Shown: in pieces, positions 15,859-24,984 of the stretch
How positions within the stretch are numbered: position 1 is the first letter of the stretch
How the letters are laid out: every line of letters begins with the position of its first letter
DNA from: Sphingomonas phyllosphaerae
Lineage (GTDB): Bacteria; Pseudomonadota; Alphaproteobacteria; Sphingomonadales; Sphingomonadaceae
Direction of reading: 5' to 3'
Assembly (NCBI RefSeq): GCF_029623345.1
Contig: NZ_JAPYKH010000027.1
Location: forward strand, 1-40,327
DNA length: 40,327 nt
Position numbers and translations under genes: made by a program
The notes under the pieces: model-generated
Databases searched by the model: none
What the model saw: the letters and a program-made list of their open reading frames with translations, nothing else
Told to the model about the DNA's origin: nothing

Positions 15859-16740
15859 ATGATGACCAAGTGGATGGCGGGCAGCGCGCTGGCGCTGGTG
15901 GTGGCGGGATCGACCGCGACGCCGGCGGCGGCGCAGATCGAGGGCCGCGTCGGCAAGCTCGAGGCGGAGATGCGCGCGGTGCAGCGCAAGGTGTTCCCCG
16001 GCGGCGCCGGCGCGATGGTGGAGCCGCAGATCGCGCCCTCGACCGCGCCGGTCGATGCGGCGGGCGTTCCCGCCACCTCCGCGCTGACCGACATCACCGC
16101 GCGGGTCACCTCGCTCGAGCAGCAGATGGCGAGCATGACCGGGCAGATCGAGCAGACCCAGTACAAGTTGCGCCAGCTCGAGCAGCAGTTCGAGGATTAC
16201 CGCAAGGCGACCGACGCCAAGCTGACCCAGCCGGTCGCGCCCGCGCCAACGGGGGGTGCGGACGCGTTCGGCGGCCCCGGCGTGACCGTGCCGCAGGCAC
16301 CGGAGCCGGTGAGCAACGCCCCGGACGCGGCCGCCGCGCCGAGCAGCGGCGATCCCGCCGAGGACGCCTATCTCGCCGGCTACCGCCTGTGGCAGTCGCG
16401 CGACTATCCCGCCGCCGAGGCGCAGCTGAAGAAGGTGGTCGCCACCTATCCGAAACACCGTCGCGCCAGCTTCGCGCAGAACCTGCTCGGCCGCTCCTAT
16501 CTCGACGAGGGCAAGCCGAGCCTCGCGTCGATTGCCTTCTACGACAATTACAAGAAGTTTCCTGACGGCGAGCGCGCGCCCGACAGCCTCTATTATCTCG
16601 GCACCGCGCTGCTCAAGCTCGACAAGCCGGCCGACGCCTGCAAGGTCTATGGCGAGCTGACCGACGTCTACGGCAGCAAGATCTCGCCCGGCCTCAAGGC
16701 CGATGTCGCGAAGGCGCGCGCCGCCGCCAAGTGCAAGTGA
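15859..16740 (+). CDS. cpoB: cell division coordinator CpoB / Tol-Pal system protein YbgF
   Basis: A periplasmic protein that ties the Tol-Pal complex to peptidoglycan synthesis at the septum. The 293-residue product has a signal peptide (ATG ATG start; cleavage near AAAQ), a coiled-coil segment at about residues 75-120 (ITARVTSLEQQMASMT and EQTQYKLRQLEQQFED), a Pro/Ala linker, and three C-terminal TPR-like repeats from about residue 170 (EDAYLAGYRLWQSRDYPAAE, FAQNLLGRSYLDEG, DSLYYLGTALLKLDKPADAC). The last residues are CK. Either ATG (15859 or 15862) may start; GGGGA sits 6-9 bases before. It overlaps or abuts tilS. In many bacteria tolB-pal is just upstream, but not here. Confidence 0.93.
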   Translation: MMTKWMAGSALALVVAGSTATPAAAQIEGRVGKLEAEMRAVQRKVFPGGAGAMVEPQIAPSTAPVDAAGVPATSALTDITARVTSLEQQMASMTGQIEQTQYKLRQLEQQFEDYRKATDAKLTQPVAPAPTGGADAFGGPGVTVPQAPEPVSNAPDAAAAPSSGDPAEDAYLAGYRLWQSRDYPAAEAQLKKVVATYPKHRRASFAQNLLGRSYLDEGKPSLASIAFYDNYKKFPDGERAPDSLYYLGTALLKLDKPADACKVYGELTDVYGSKISPGLKADVAKARAAAKCK

Positions 16741-16747
16741 GCTGAAC

Positions 16748-17746
16748 GTGACGCCGCTGCCCGCGGCGGCGGTGGCGCGCTTCGCCGACGATTTGCGTTG
16801 CGTCGTCGCGCGCGCGCACGCGGTCGCCGCGGTCGAGCGCGTTGGCCGGGTCGCGGTGGCGGTGTCGGGCGGGCCTGATTCGGTCGCGTTGCTGCTGCTC
16901 GCCGCCACGGCCATGCCGGGCGAGGTGGTCGCGGCGACGGTCGACCACCGGCTCCGCGCCGCGGGCGCGGACGAGGCGGCGACCGTGGCGGCGCTCTGCG
17001 AGCGGCTCGGTGTGCCGCATGCCACGCTCGTCCCCGCGGCGCCGATCGCGGGCAGCTCGCTCCAACGCCGCGCGCGCGAGGCGCGCTACGCGCTGCTGAC
17101 CGACTGGGCCGCGCGCGAGCGGGTCGACGCTTTGCTTACCGCGCACCACGCCGATGATCAGGCCGAGACGCTCCTGATGCGGCTCAACCGCGCCTCGGGG
17201 CTGGCCGGGCTGAGCGCGATCCGCGCGGCGCGCCGCGAGCGGGGGACGCTGCTGCTGCGCCCGCTGCTGGCGTGGCGCCGCGCCGAGCTGCGCGCGCTGG
17301 TGGAGGCGGCGGGGGCGACCTTCGTCGACGACCCGTCGAACGCGGATCCGCGGCACGATCGCACCCGAGTCCGTGCCGCGCTCGCCGCCACCCCCGCGCT
17401 CGACCCGGCGGCGCTCGCCGCCTCGGCCGGCTATCTCGCCGAGGCAGAGGAGGTGATCGCGCGGCTGACCGAGCGGCTTTGGGGCGAACACTGGCACGGC
17501 CCCGATCGGCTCCTCGCAGTCGGCGACGAGCCGCGCGAACTGCGCCGCCGACTCCTCCGCCGCGCGCTCCACGCGATTCGGGCGCAGCACGCGATCGTGC
17601 GACCGGCCTTCACCGATTCGTCCAATATCGAGCCACTGCTCGACGCACTCGAGGCACGGTGCGGCGCGACCCACGCCGGCGTTAAGGTAGAAGTGCACGA
17701 GGAAGGCTGGGTTTTTCGCGTAGCGCCGCCGCGTCGATCACTCTGA
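16748..17746 (+). CDS. tilS: tRNA(Ile)-lysidine synthetase
   Basis: Modifies C34 of tRNA-Ile(CAU) to lysidine with ATP, so that AUA is read correctly; essential in most bacteria. The 332-residue product has the PP-loop SGGPDS at residues 40-45, followed by VDHRLR, LLTAHHADDQAETLLMRL and the DPSN.D..HDRTRVR motif of the N-terminal catalytic domain. The C-terminal extension is short, as is usual in alphaproteobacteria. Two starts are possible: GTG at 16748, just after ybgF with a partial GTGAG ribosome site, or ATG at 16703, which would overlap ybgF by 38 bases and add 15 residues. I prefer the GTG. ftsH follows, the same neighbour as in many bacteria. Confidence 0.92.
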   Translation: MTPLPAAAVARFADDLRCVVARAHAVAAVERVGRVAVAVSGGPDSVALLLLAATAMPGEVVAATVDHRLRAAGADEAATVAALCERLGVPHATLVPAAPIAGSSLQRRAREARYALLTDWAARERVDALLTAHHADDQAETLLMRLNRASGLAGLSAIRAARRERGTLLLRPLLAWRRAELRALVEAAGATFVDDPSNADPRHDRTRVRAALAATPALDPAALAASAGYLAEAEEVIARLTERLWGEHWHGPDRLLAVGDEPRELRRRLLRRALHAIRAQHAIVRPAFTDSSNIEPLLDALEARCGATHAGVKVEVHEEGWVFRVAPPRRSL

Positions 17747-17760
17747 CCGACGCTGTTCCA

Positions 17761-17788
17761 TTGCCATTAACCCGTCGTGGCTTACATT
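17761..17788 (+). promoter_or_regulatory. possible ftsH promoter
   Basis: TTGCCA (17761-17766) and TACATT (17783-17788) with a 16-base spacer, 22 bases before the ftsH ATG. It would allow ftsH transcription independent of tilS. Confidence 0.35.
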
Positions 17789-17810
17789 GCGTTCGTTGGA
17801 AAGGTACCCG

Positions 17811-19793
<1,983 letters not shown>

Positions 19794-19819
19794 GTCGCTC
19801 ACCGACCGGAAAATAGGAG

Positions 19820-19846
19820 AGGGCGGCCTGCGGGTCGCCCTTTCTT
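19820..19846 (+). terminator. intrinsic terminator of ftsH
   Basis: A 9-bp stem with one G-T wobble (AGGGCGGCC 19820-19828 with GGTCGCCCT 19833-19841, loop TGCG) runs directly into TTCTT. It lies 27 bases past the ftsH stop. Confidence 0.8.
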
Positions 19847-19879
19847 GTTGGAGAGCTGGGGCCTGCTTTCCGACGGCCC

Positions 19880-19974
19880 GTCATCGCGGGCTCGGTCCGG
19901 GATCCACCCGGCCGCATATCGCTCGGCCGATAGGTACGCGGATGAGTGGATACCGGAACACGTCCGGGATGACG
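19880..19974. repeat. paired GTCAT...GGGATGAC palindromic repeat
   Basis: The left half reads GTCATCGCGGGCTCGGTCCG then GGATCC; the right half ends CGTCCGGGATGACGG. Both ends resemble the elements at 15597 and 31032. It lies in the 371-bp convergent gap between ftsH and ligA (19794-20164). The remaining stretch 19975-20164 shows no gene. Confidence 0.65.
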
Positions 19975-20164
19975 GCAGGGAGAGCGGGCGGAGGCGATCA
20001 CGCGAGAGCCGCGTTTCCGTTCGACCGAGAGCGCAACGGCTTGCCAAGTTCGATGTGCTCTCGCGCCCGCGGGAGCCAACGTCTTCGAGCGACACCGCCG
20101 GGTCCTGGGCCTCTGCGTTCGCAGGAGCACGGCAGCGATGCCCCGCTTCCACGCCCCTGATCCT

Positions 20165-22306
20165 TCACCCCGCCGCGGCGGCGACGATCGCGATCCACCC
20201 CGCCTCGTCGACGACGCGGATGCCGAGCTCGGCCGCCTTCTTCGCCTTCGAGCCCGCGCCGGGCCCTGCGACCAGCAGGTCGGTCTTCTTCGACACCGCG
20301 CCGGAGACGTGCGCGCCGAGCGACTCCGCTTGCGCCTTGGCCTCGTCGCGGCTGAGCGTCTCCAGCGTGCCGGTAAAGACGACGGTCTTGCCCGAGACCT
20401 CCGACGCGACGGTCTCGACGCGGAAGTCGGGCGGCGACACCTCGGCGAGCAGGTCGTGCCACACCTTGCGGTTATGCTCCTCATGGAAGAAGTCGGCGAG
20501 CGCGTGGCCGACCGCGGCGCCGATGTTCTCCACGCCGATCAGCTCGGCGATCGCCTTGTCGAGCCGGGTGCGGAGCCGGCCCTCCTCCTCGCCGAGCGCG
20601 GCCGTCGTGCGCTCGCGCAGCGCGATCAGCTCGTCCGCCAGCGCCGCGACCGCGGGCAGGGTGACATAATGTTTGAGCAGGTCGCGCGCGGTGACGATGC
20701 CGATATGGCGTATGCCGAGGCCGAACAGCAGTCGCGCCGCGTCGGGCTGGCGTCGTGCCTCGATCGCGGCGAGCAGGGCGTCGACCGATTTGGCCTGCCA
20801 GCCCTCGCGCCCGACCAGCTCCTCGCGGTGCGCGGCGAGGCGGAAGATGTCGGCGGGCTCGGCGATCCAGCCGAGCGCGACGAACTCCACCAGCGTCTTC
20901 TCGCCCAGCCCGTCGATGTCGAGCGCGCCGCGGCTGACGAAATGCTTGAGCCGCTCGAGCCGCTGCGCCGGGCAGATCAGCCCGCCGGTGCAGCGCACGT
21001 CGACCTCGCCCTCCTCGGCGACCGCCTCACTGCCGCAGCGCGGGCAATGGTCGGGGAAGACATAGGGCGCACGCTCGGCGTCGCGCGGCAGCACCTCAAC
21101 GATTTGCGGAATGACGTCGCCGGCGCGCTGGAGCAGCACGCGGTCGCCGACACGTGCGTCAAGCCGTGCGATCTCGTCGCGATTGTGCAGCGTCGCGTTG
21201 GTGACGACCACGCCGCCGACGGTCACCGGGGTGAGCCGCGCGACGGGGGTGAGCTTGCCGGTGCGGCCGACCTGGATGTCGATCGCCTCCAGCACGGTCT
21301 CGGCGCGCTCGGCGGGGAATTTATGCGCGATCGCCCAGCGTGGTGCGCGCCCGACGCTGCCGAGCCGCTGCTGATAGTCGAGCCGGTCGACCTTGTAGAC
21401 CACGCCGTCGATGTCGAACGGCAGATCGGCGCGCTGATGCTCGATCGCGCGATAGACCGCCAGCGCGATCGCGACGTCGTCGCAGCGCGCGAAAGCGTCG
21501 GCGATCGGAAAGCCCCAGGCGCGCAGCGCGGCGACGATCGCCTCCTGCGTCTCGCCGGGCACTGCGCTGGCCTCGCCCCAGCCGTGCGCGAGGAAGCGCA
21601 GCGGGCGCGCCTGGGTCACCGCGGCGTCCTTCTGGCGCAGCGAGCCCGCCGCGGCGTTGCGCGGATTGGCGAAGCGGCGCGCTTCCTTGCCGCTCGCCTC
21701 GGCCTCCGTGGCAAGCCGCTGGTTGAGCGCGGCGAAGGCGGTCTTCTCCATATAGACTTCGCCGCGTACCTCGAAGACGGCAGGCGCGTCGGCGGGCAGC
21801 GCGCGAGGGATGTCGCCGATCGTCAGCACGTTGGCGGTGACGTCCTCGCCGGTGGTGCCATCACCGCGGGTGAGCGCCTGGACCAGCCGGCGCTCCTCGT
21901 AGCGCAGCGAGCAGGACAGGCCGTCGATCTTGGGCTCGGCGGTGAGCGCGACCGGCGCGTCGTCGGCCAGTCGCAGGAACCGGCGCACGCGGCGAACGAA
22001 CTCTTCCACCTCCTCATCAGCGAAGGCATTGTCGAGGCTCATCATCGGCCGCGCATGCGCGACTTTGGCGAGGTGCGTGGCGGGCGCCGCCCCGACCTGG
22101 CGACTGGGCGAGTCGACGCGGATCAGCGCGGGAAAGGCGGCTTCGATCGCAGCGTTGCGGCGGACCAGCGCGTCATAGGCGGCGTCGCTGATCTCGGGCG
22201 CATCGTCGGTATGGTAGCGCGCGTTGTGGTGCGTGATCTCGCGCGCGAGCTGTTCCAGTTCGGCGGCGGCGTCGGTCTCGGTGCTGGGCAGCGGCGCGTC
22301 GGTCAT
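20165..22306 (-). CDS. ligA: NAD-dependent DNA ligase LigA
   Basis: Seals nicks in replication and repair using NAD+. The 713-residue product has all family domains: the Ia region (YHTDDAPEISDAAYDAL), the adenylation domain with Lys126 in AEPKIDGLS, an OB fold (RAPRWAIAHKFPAE, VGRTGKLTPVARL), a four-cysteine zinc finger (CPRC ... RC ... ICPAQ), a helix-hairpin-helix region, and a C-terminal BRCT domain over about residues 635-713 (GKTVVFTGTLETLSRDEAKA). Length is normal for alphaproteobacteria. It converges on ftsH across a repeat-bearing gap. Confidence 0.98.
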   Translation of the reverse strand: MTDAPLPSTETDAAAELEQLAREITHHNARYHTDDAPEISDAAYDALVRRNAAIEAAFPALIRVDSPSRQVGAAPATHLAKVAHARPMMSLDNAFADEEVEEFVRRVRRFLRLADDAPVALTAEPKIDGLSCSLRYEERRLVQALTRGDGTTGEDVTANVLTIGDIPRALPADAPAVFEVRGEVYMEKTAFAALNQRLATEAEASGKEARRFANPRNAAAGSLRQKDAAVTQARPLRFLAHGWGEASAVPGETQEAIVAALRAWGFPIADAFARCDDVAIALAVYRAIEHQRADLPFDIDGVVYKVDRLDYQQRLGSVGRAPRWAIAHKFPAERAETVLEAIDIQVGRTGKLTPVARLTPVTVGGVVVTNATLHNRDEIARLDARVGDRVLLQRAGDVIPQIVEVLPRDAERAPYVFPDHCPRCGSEAVAEEGEVDVRCTGGLICPAQRLERLKHFVSRGALDIDGLGEKTLVEFVALGWIAEPADIFRLAAHREELVGREGWQAKSVDALLAAIEARRQPDAARLLFGLGIRHIGIVTARDLLKHYVTLPAVAALADELIALRERTTAALGEEEGRLRTRLDKAIAELIGVENIGAAVGHALADFFHEEHNRKVWHDLLAEVSPPDFRVETVASEVSGKTVVFTGTLETLSRDEAKAQAESLGAHVSGAVSKKTDLLVAGPGAGSKAKKAAELGIRVVDEAGWIAIVAAAAG

Positions 22307-22394
22307 GCGCGATGGGGTAAGCGGGGCGTGGCAGTGGGTCTAGTAGGGAGGGCGAGCGCCGCCCGCTGATTGCCGAGCCGAAGCTCCTTCGTTC

Positions 22395-22488
22395 GTCATT
22401 CCCGCGAAGGTGGGATTCCGAACGCGCTGACGCTGCGGCAAGAGGAGAAACGTCGGCGTTCCTGGGTCCCGGCCTGCGCGGGCATGAC
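22395..22488. repeat. GTCATTCCCGC...GCGGGCATGAC inverted repeat
   Basis: The left half starts GTCATTCCCGCGAAGGTGGG and the right half ends CCGGCCTGCGCGGGCATGAC, giving complementary ends about 95 bases apart. It lies between ligA and the rrf2-type gene. No gene is seen from 22307 to 22588. Confidence 0.65.
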
Positions 22489-22588
22489 GATCGAGGTGTG
22501 AACACCGATGAACGAACGACGAAGCGTGACCGACGTCGGCCAACACCCACCACTAACGCCGTGCTCAACGCACGCGCGCGCTCCCGCC

Positions 22589-23020
22589 TCAGGCCGCGGC
22601 GAGCTGGTTCGCGGTGGCGTCGGCCAAGCTGGTGCCGTCGAGGATGCGCGCGGTCTCGTCGCGCACGCGCATCATCGCGTGGCGGATCGCGCATTCGGCC
22701 TCGCTCTTGCAGTCCTTGCACGAGCGATAGGCGGTGCGGCTGACGCAGGGCACCAGCGCGAGCGGCCCCTCGATCACGCGGATCACCTCGCCGAGTGAGA
22801 TCAGATGCGCCGGGCGCGACAGCACGTAACCGCCCATCTTGCCGCGGTGGCTGTGGAGCAGGCCGGCGTCGCGCAGGTCGGCGAGGATCAGCTCGAGGAA
22901 CTTGCGCGGCACATTGGCCTCGGCGGCGATCCGGGTCATCGGGATCGGCGGCGATCCGGCCGGCGCGCCCGCCAGGAATAGCATGGAGCGAAGGGCGTAA
23001 CGGGACCGCTGGGTGAGCAT
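22589..23020 (-). CDS. Rrf2 family [2Fe-2S]-type transcriptional regulator
   Basis: A 143-residue winged-helix regulator of the Rrf2/IscR/RirA family. The start MLTQRSRYALRSMLFLA and the recognition helix (NVPRKFLELILADLRDAGLL, with the wing GKMGGYVLSRP) are typical. Four cysteines lie in the cluster loop at residues 92, 101, 104 and 110; positions 92 and 104 coincide with IscR ligand positions, so an iron-sulfur cluster is likely. It probably senses iron, redox or NO and controls genes elsewhere; no isc or suf genes are adjacent. The upstream promoter places transcription start at or near the A of the ATG, with no ribosome site. It is divergent from ssrA. Confidence 0.92.
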   Translation of the reverse strand: MLTQRSRYALRSMLFLAGAPAGSPPIPMTRIAAEANVPRKFLELILADLRDAGLLHSHRGKMGGYVLSRPAHLISLGEVIRVIEGPLALVPCVSRTAYRSCKDCKSEAECAIRHAMMRVRDETARILDGTSLADATANQLAAA

Positions 23021-23025
23021 AACGC

Positions 23026-23054
23026 AGTATATACAGGGATATTGTGGCGGGCAA
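23026..23054 (-). promoter_or_regulatory. promoter of rrf2-type gene, predicted leaderless
   Basis: Reading the minus strand: TTGCCC (23054-23049), a 17-base spacer, TATACT (23031-23026), then only 5 bases before the ATG at 23020. The expected start site falls at or within two bases of the start codon, so the mRNA would have no leader. Confidence 0.6.
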
Positions 23055-23069
23055 ATGGCCGTCCGGGGC

Positions 23070-23098
23070 TTTTCCCGCGATGTCCGACCGCCTATATG
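23070..23098 (+). promoter_or_regulatory. possible ssrA promoter
   Basis: TTTTCC (23070-23075), 17-base spacer, TATATG (23093-23098). It would start transcription near 23105, just before the tmRNA acceptor piece. The -35 is weak. Confidence 0.4.
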
Positions 23099-23106
23099 AC
23101 TCGCGT

Positions 23107-23445
23107 CGGGTTCTACCCGGCTATGGCGATAAACTGCGGCGTACAATAGGCGCAGCGGACCCGGGGGCAGTACCCGGCGGCTCCACCATCGCGGCTGCAC
23201 GCAGCCGCGCTGACGGGGCCGAACCAGGATCGACGTGTGTTGAAAAGCGCTGTTTTCGCTCGGAATGGGACCACCGCAACGGCCCATTACACAAGTGCCA
23301 ACGATAACGAAGCACTCGCGATTGCGGCGTAACTGATGGCCTAACGGCCTGACGTTACACCAAGAAAGCGCGGTTGGACCCCACCGGGCAACAGAAGGGG
23401 ATTCCAGCGGTACGGGAGGCACCGGGCAACAGAAGCCTCCCACTC
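23107..23445 (+). ncRNA. ssrA: circularly permuted transfer-messenger RNA (two-piece tmRNA)
   Basis: Rescues stalled ribosomes and tags their products for proteolysis. The gene is permuted. The acceptor piece comes first and ends CGGCTCC-ACCA at 23188. A 26-base intervening segment with a hairpin (GCGGCTGC/GCAGCCGC) follows. The coding piece begins GGGGCCG at 23215. The two ends pair as a 7-bp acceptor stem with a G-U at position 3, the alanine-tRNA identity element. The coding-piece start (GGGGCCGAACCAGGATCGAC) resembles the usual tmRNA 5' end. The tag frame runs 23297-23332 and encodes ANDNEALAIAA then TAA. The T-arm is CCGGG/CCCGG with loop GGCAGTA, lacking the usual TTC. Downstream are two hairpins with identical 16-nt loops, 23378-23441. 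The outer ends (23107, 23445) are estimates. Confidence 0.92.
23378..23441 (+). repeat. 16-nt direct repeat shown in two adjacent hairpin loops
   Basis: CACCGGGCAACAGAAG occurs at 23382-23397 and 23420-23435. The first is flanked by CCCC/GGGG and the second by GGGAGGC/GCCTCCC (23414-23420 and 23435-23441), so each copy would sit in a hairpin loop at the 3' end of the tmRNA coding piece. Confidence 0.8.
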
Positions 23446-23669
23446 ACAGCATCTTCGACGACCGGCGTCCTGCTTCGAGCGCACGGACTGGGCACGGTCA
23501 CGACCTTGCACGTGATCCTGGCTCCTTCGCGATGCCACGTCCGCACGTCGACGAATTCAGGCGCTTTGAGGTCAAGAGGAGAGTGGCAACGCGGGCATGC
23601 GGCGCCGCGGAACCATGTCCCGCGCGCGCCGTCGCCGTGGTGTCGTCGGTTGCGGGTACGCGCGCCCGA

Positions 23670-23834
23670 TCAATCGTCGCCGAGCAGCGACGATTTGCGC
23701 GGGATCGTCTCGCCCTTTGGTTGCCCCTTGTCGAGGGTGTCGCTGGGGCGGCGCGCGTCGCCCTCGTGCTGATGCTCGGTGGAGAGATTGGGCCGCTCGG
23801 TCAGCTCGGTTGGCTTGGTGTCGTTCTTGTCCAT
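23670..23834 (-). CDS. 54-residue charged small protein, unknown function
   Basis: A short hydrophilic open frame starting MDKNDTKPTELTERPNLS and ending KSSLLGDD, with no signal peptide, membrane segment or cysteine. It is supported by a strong AAGGAG ribosome site 7 bases before the ATG, by a composition unlike that of random high-GC frames (Lys, Asn, Gln and Thr with few Ala or Arg runs), and by the lack of any competing gene on either strand. About 35% of its residues are charged and it is probably disordered. It converges on ssrA. I do not recognise the family and assign no function. It could belong to the small conserved sphingomonad hypotheticals. Confidence 0.7.
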   Translation of the reverse strand: MDKNDTKPTELTERPNLSTEHQHEGDARRPSDTLDKGQPKGETIPRKSSLLGDD

Positions 23835-24004
23835 GCACCGTCTCCTTCTTCGAGGAAACGGGTGAGGAAGGAGGCGCGTTCCGGATCACTTGAGCTGGCC
23901 ACGTCTCTGGCCGCCGCCTCCACTCCCCCTTCAAGTCGAATAGTCCACGAGCCGAACGGATGGAGCGGGTTGGTGCTTGAGGTCGTCCGCCGCGCCCGCC
24001 CCGT

Positions 24005-24793
24005 TCACGCGTCGATGCCGCCCCCCAGCGAGGCGTTGACCAGCCCGCCGTCGACCGCGATCGTCTCGCCCACCACATAATCGCCCGCGCGCGAGGCGAG
24101 GAAGATCGCGGTGCCCGCCATGTCCTCCGCCTCGCCGATGCGCCGCGCGGGGATGCGCTTCGCCACCGCGTCGCCATGGTCGCGCGCGGCGCGGTTCATC
24201 TCGCTGGCGAACGCGCCCGGCGCGATCGAGCTGACGTGGATGCCGTCCTCGACCAGCCGCGCCGCGAGGCGGCGGGTGAGATGGATCAGTGCCGCCTTGG
24301 ACGCCTGATAGCTATACGTCTCCCATGGATTGAGCCGCAGCCCGTCGACCGAGGTGATGTTGATCACCTTGGCGGGCGGGTGGGCTGCGGCGCCGGCGCG
24401 GAGCAGCGGGTGCATCGCCTGGGTCAGGAAGAAGGGTGATTTGACGTTGAGGTCCATCACCTTGTCCCAGCCGCTCTCGGGAAAGTCGGTGAAGGGCACG
24501 CCCCAGGCCGCGCCCGCGTTGTTGACGAGGATGTCGAGCCGCTGCGCGCGCTCGCCCAGTGCCGCGGCGAGCGCGCGGCAGCCCGCCACCGTCGACACGT
24601 CCATCGGCAGCGCGTGGCAGTGCTCGCCCAGCGCGGCGGCGGTTTCCTCGCACGCCTCGGCCTTGCGGCTCGAGACATAGACGGTCGCGCCCTGCGCGAC
24701 GAAGCCCGCCGCGATCATCCGCCCGATGCCGCGGCTGCCCCCGGTCACAAGCGCGACGCGGCCGTCGAGCCGGAACAGATGGTCGGTGTTCAT
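24005..24793 (-). CDS. SDR family NAD(P)-dependent oxidoreductase (RhlG/FabG-like)
   Basis: A 262-residue classical short-chain dehydrogenase. It has the cofactor motif TGGSRGIGR near residue 20, NNAGAAWG, and the catalytic Ser...Tyr-x-x-x-Lys (ITSVDG and YSYQASKAA). VSSRKAEACEE after beta-2 carries Arg/Lys suggesting NADP(H). The overall pattern, including MDLNVKSPFFLTQAMHPLL, resembles RhlG-type 3-ketoacyl reductases, but substrate cannot be set from sequence. The ATG at 24793 has AGGAG 8 bases upstream. A longer frame to 24811 lacks this. It lies downstream of an acyl-CoA dehydrogenase gene on the same strand, with a short repeat between, so a fatty-acid role is likely. Confidence 0.92.
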   Translation of the reverse strand: MNTDHLFRLDGRVALVTGGSRGIGRMIAAGFVAQGATVYVSSRKAEACEETAAALGEHCHALPMDVSTVAGCRALAAALGERAQRLDILVNNAGAAWGVPFTDFPESGWDKVMDLNVKSPFFLTQAMHPLLRAGAAAHPPAKVINITSVDGLRLNPWETYSYQASKAALIHLTRRLAARLVEDGIHVSSIAPGAFASEMNRAARDHGDAVAKRIPARRIGEAEDMAGTAIFLASRAGDYVVGETIAVDGGLVNASLGGGIDA

Positions 24794-24888
24794 GTGCCTC
24801 TCCTGTGCCATGTTCGGGAAGTTGCCTCCCTTTGCCCATCATCACCGGGATTGCGCCAGGGTGGTCCGTTCCGCGGCTTCCCACCAAC

Positions 24889-24916
24889 GTCATCCCCGCC
24901 TTCGCGGAGAGGACGG
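24889..24916. repeat. GTCATCCCCGC half repeat
   Basis: Starts GTCATCCCCGCCTTCGCGG, with CCGC-CTTC-GCGG as a small hairpin; only one half of the paired element is present. It lies in the 191-bp gap between the acyl-CoA dehydrogenase and SDR genes. Confidence 0.55.
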
Positions 24917-24984
24917 GGTGGGGTTTACGCGTCGAACGCTCCCGCCAATCCTCTCGCCGCCGAGGTCCTGCGCCGAAAACCCGC

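Noticed and set aside
23382..23435. Direct repeats as a possible CRISPR
   Set aside because: Only two copies with a 22-base spacer, each within its own hairpin inside the tmRNA gene; no cas genes.
23546..23612. CPRC zinc-ribbon-like stretch on the minus strand (GAACPRCHSPLDLKAPEF)
   Set aside because: The frame begins after the stop of the 54-residue gene with no ATG, GTG or TTG before the motif, and it continues into tmRNA sequence. Probably chance, or at most a remnant.
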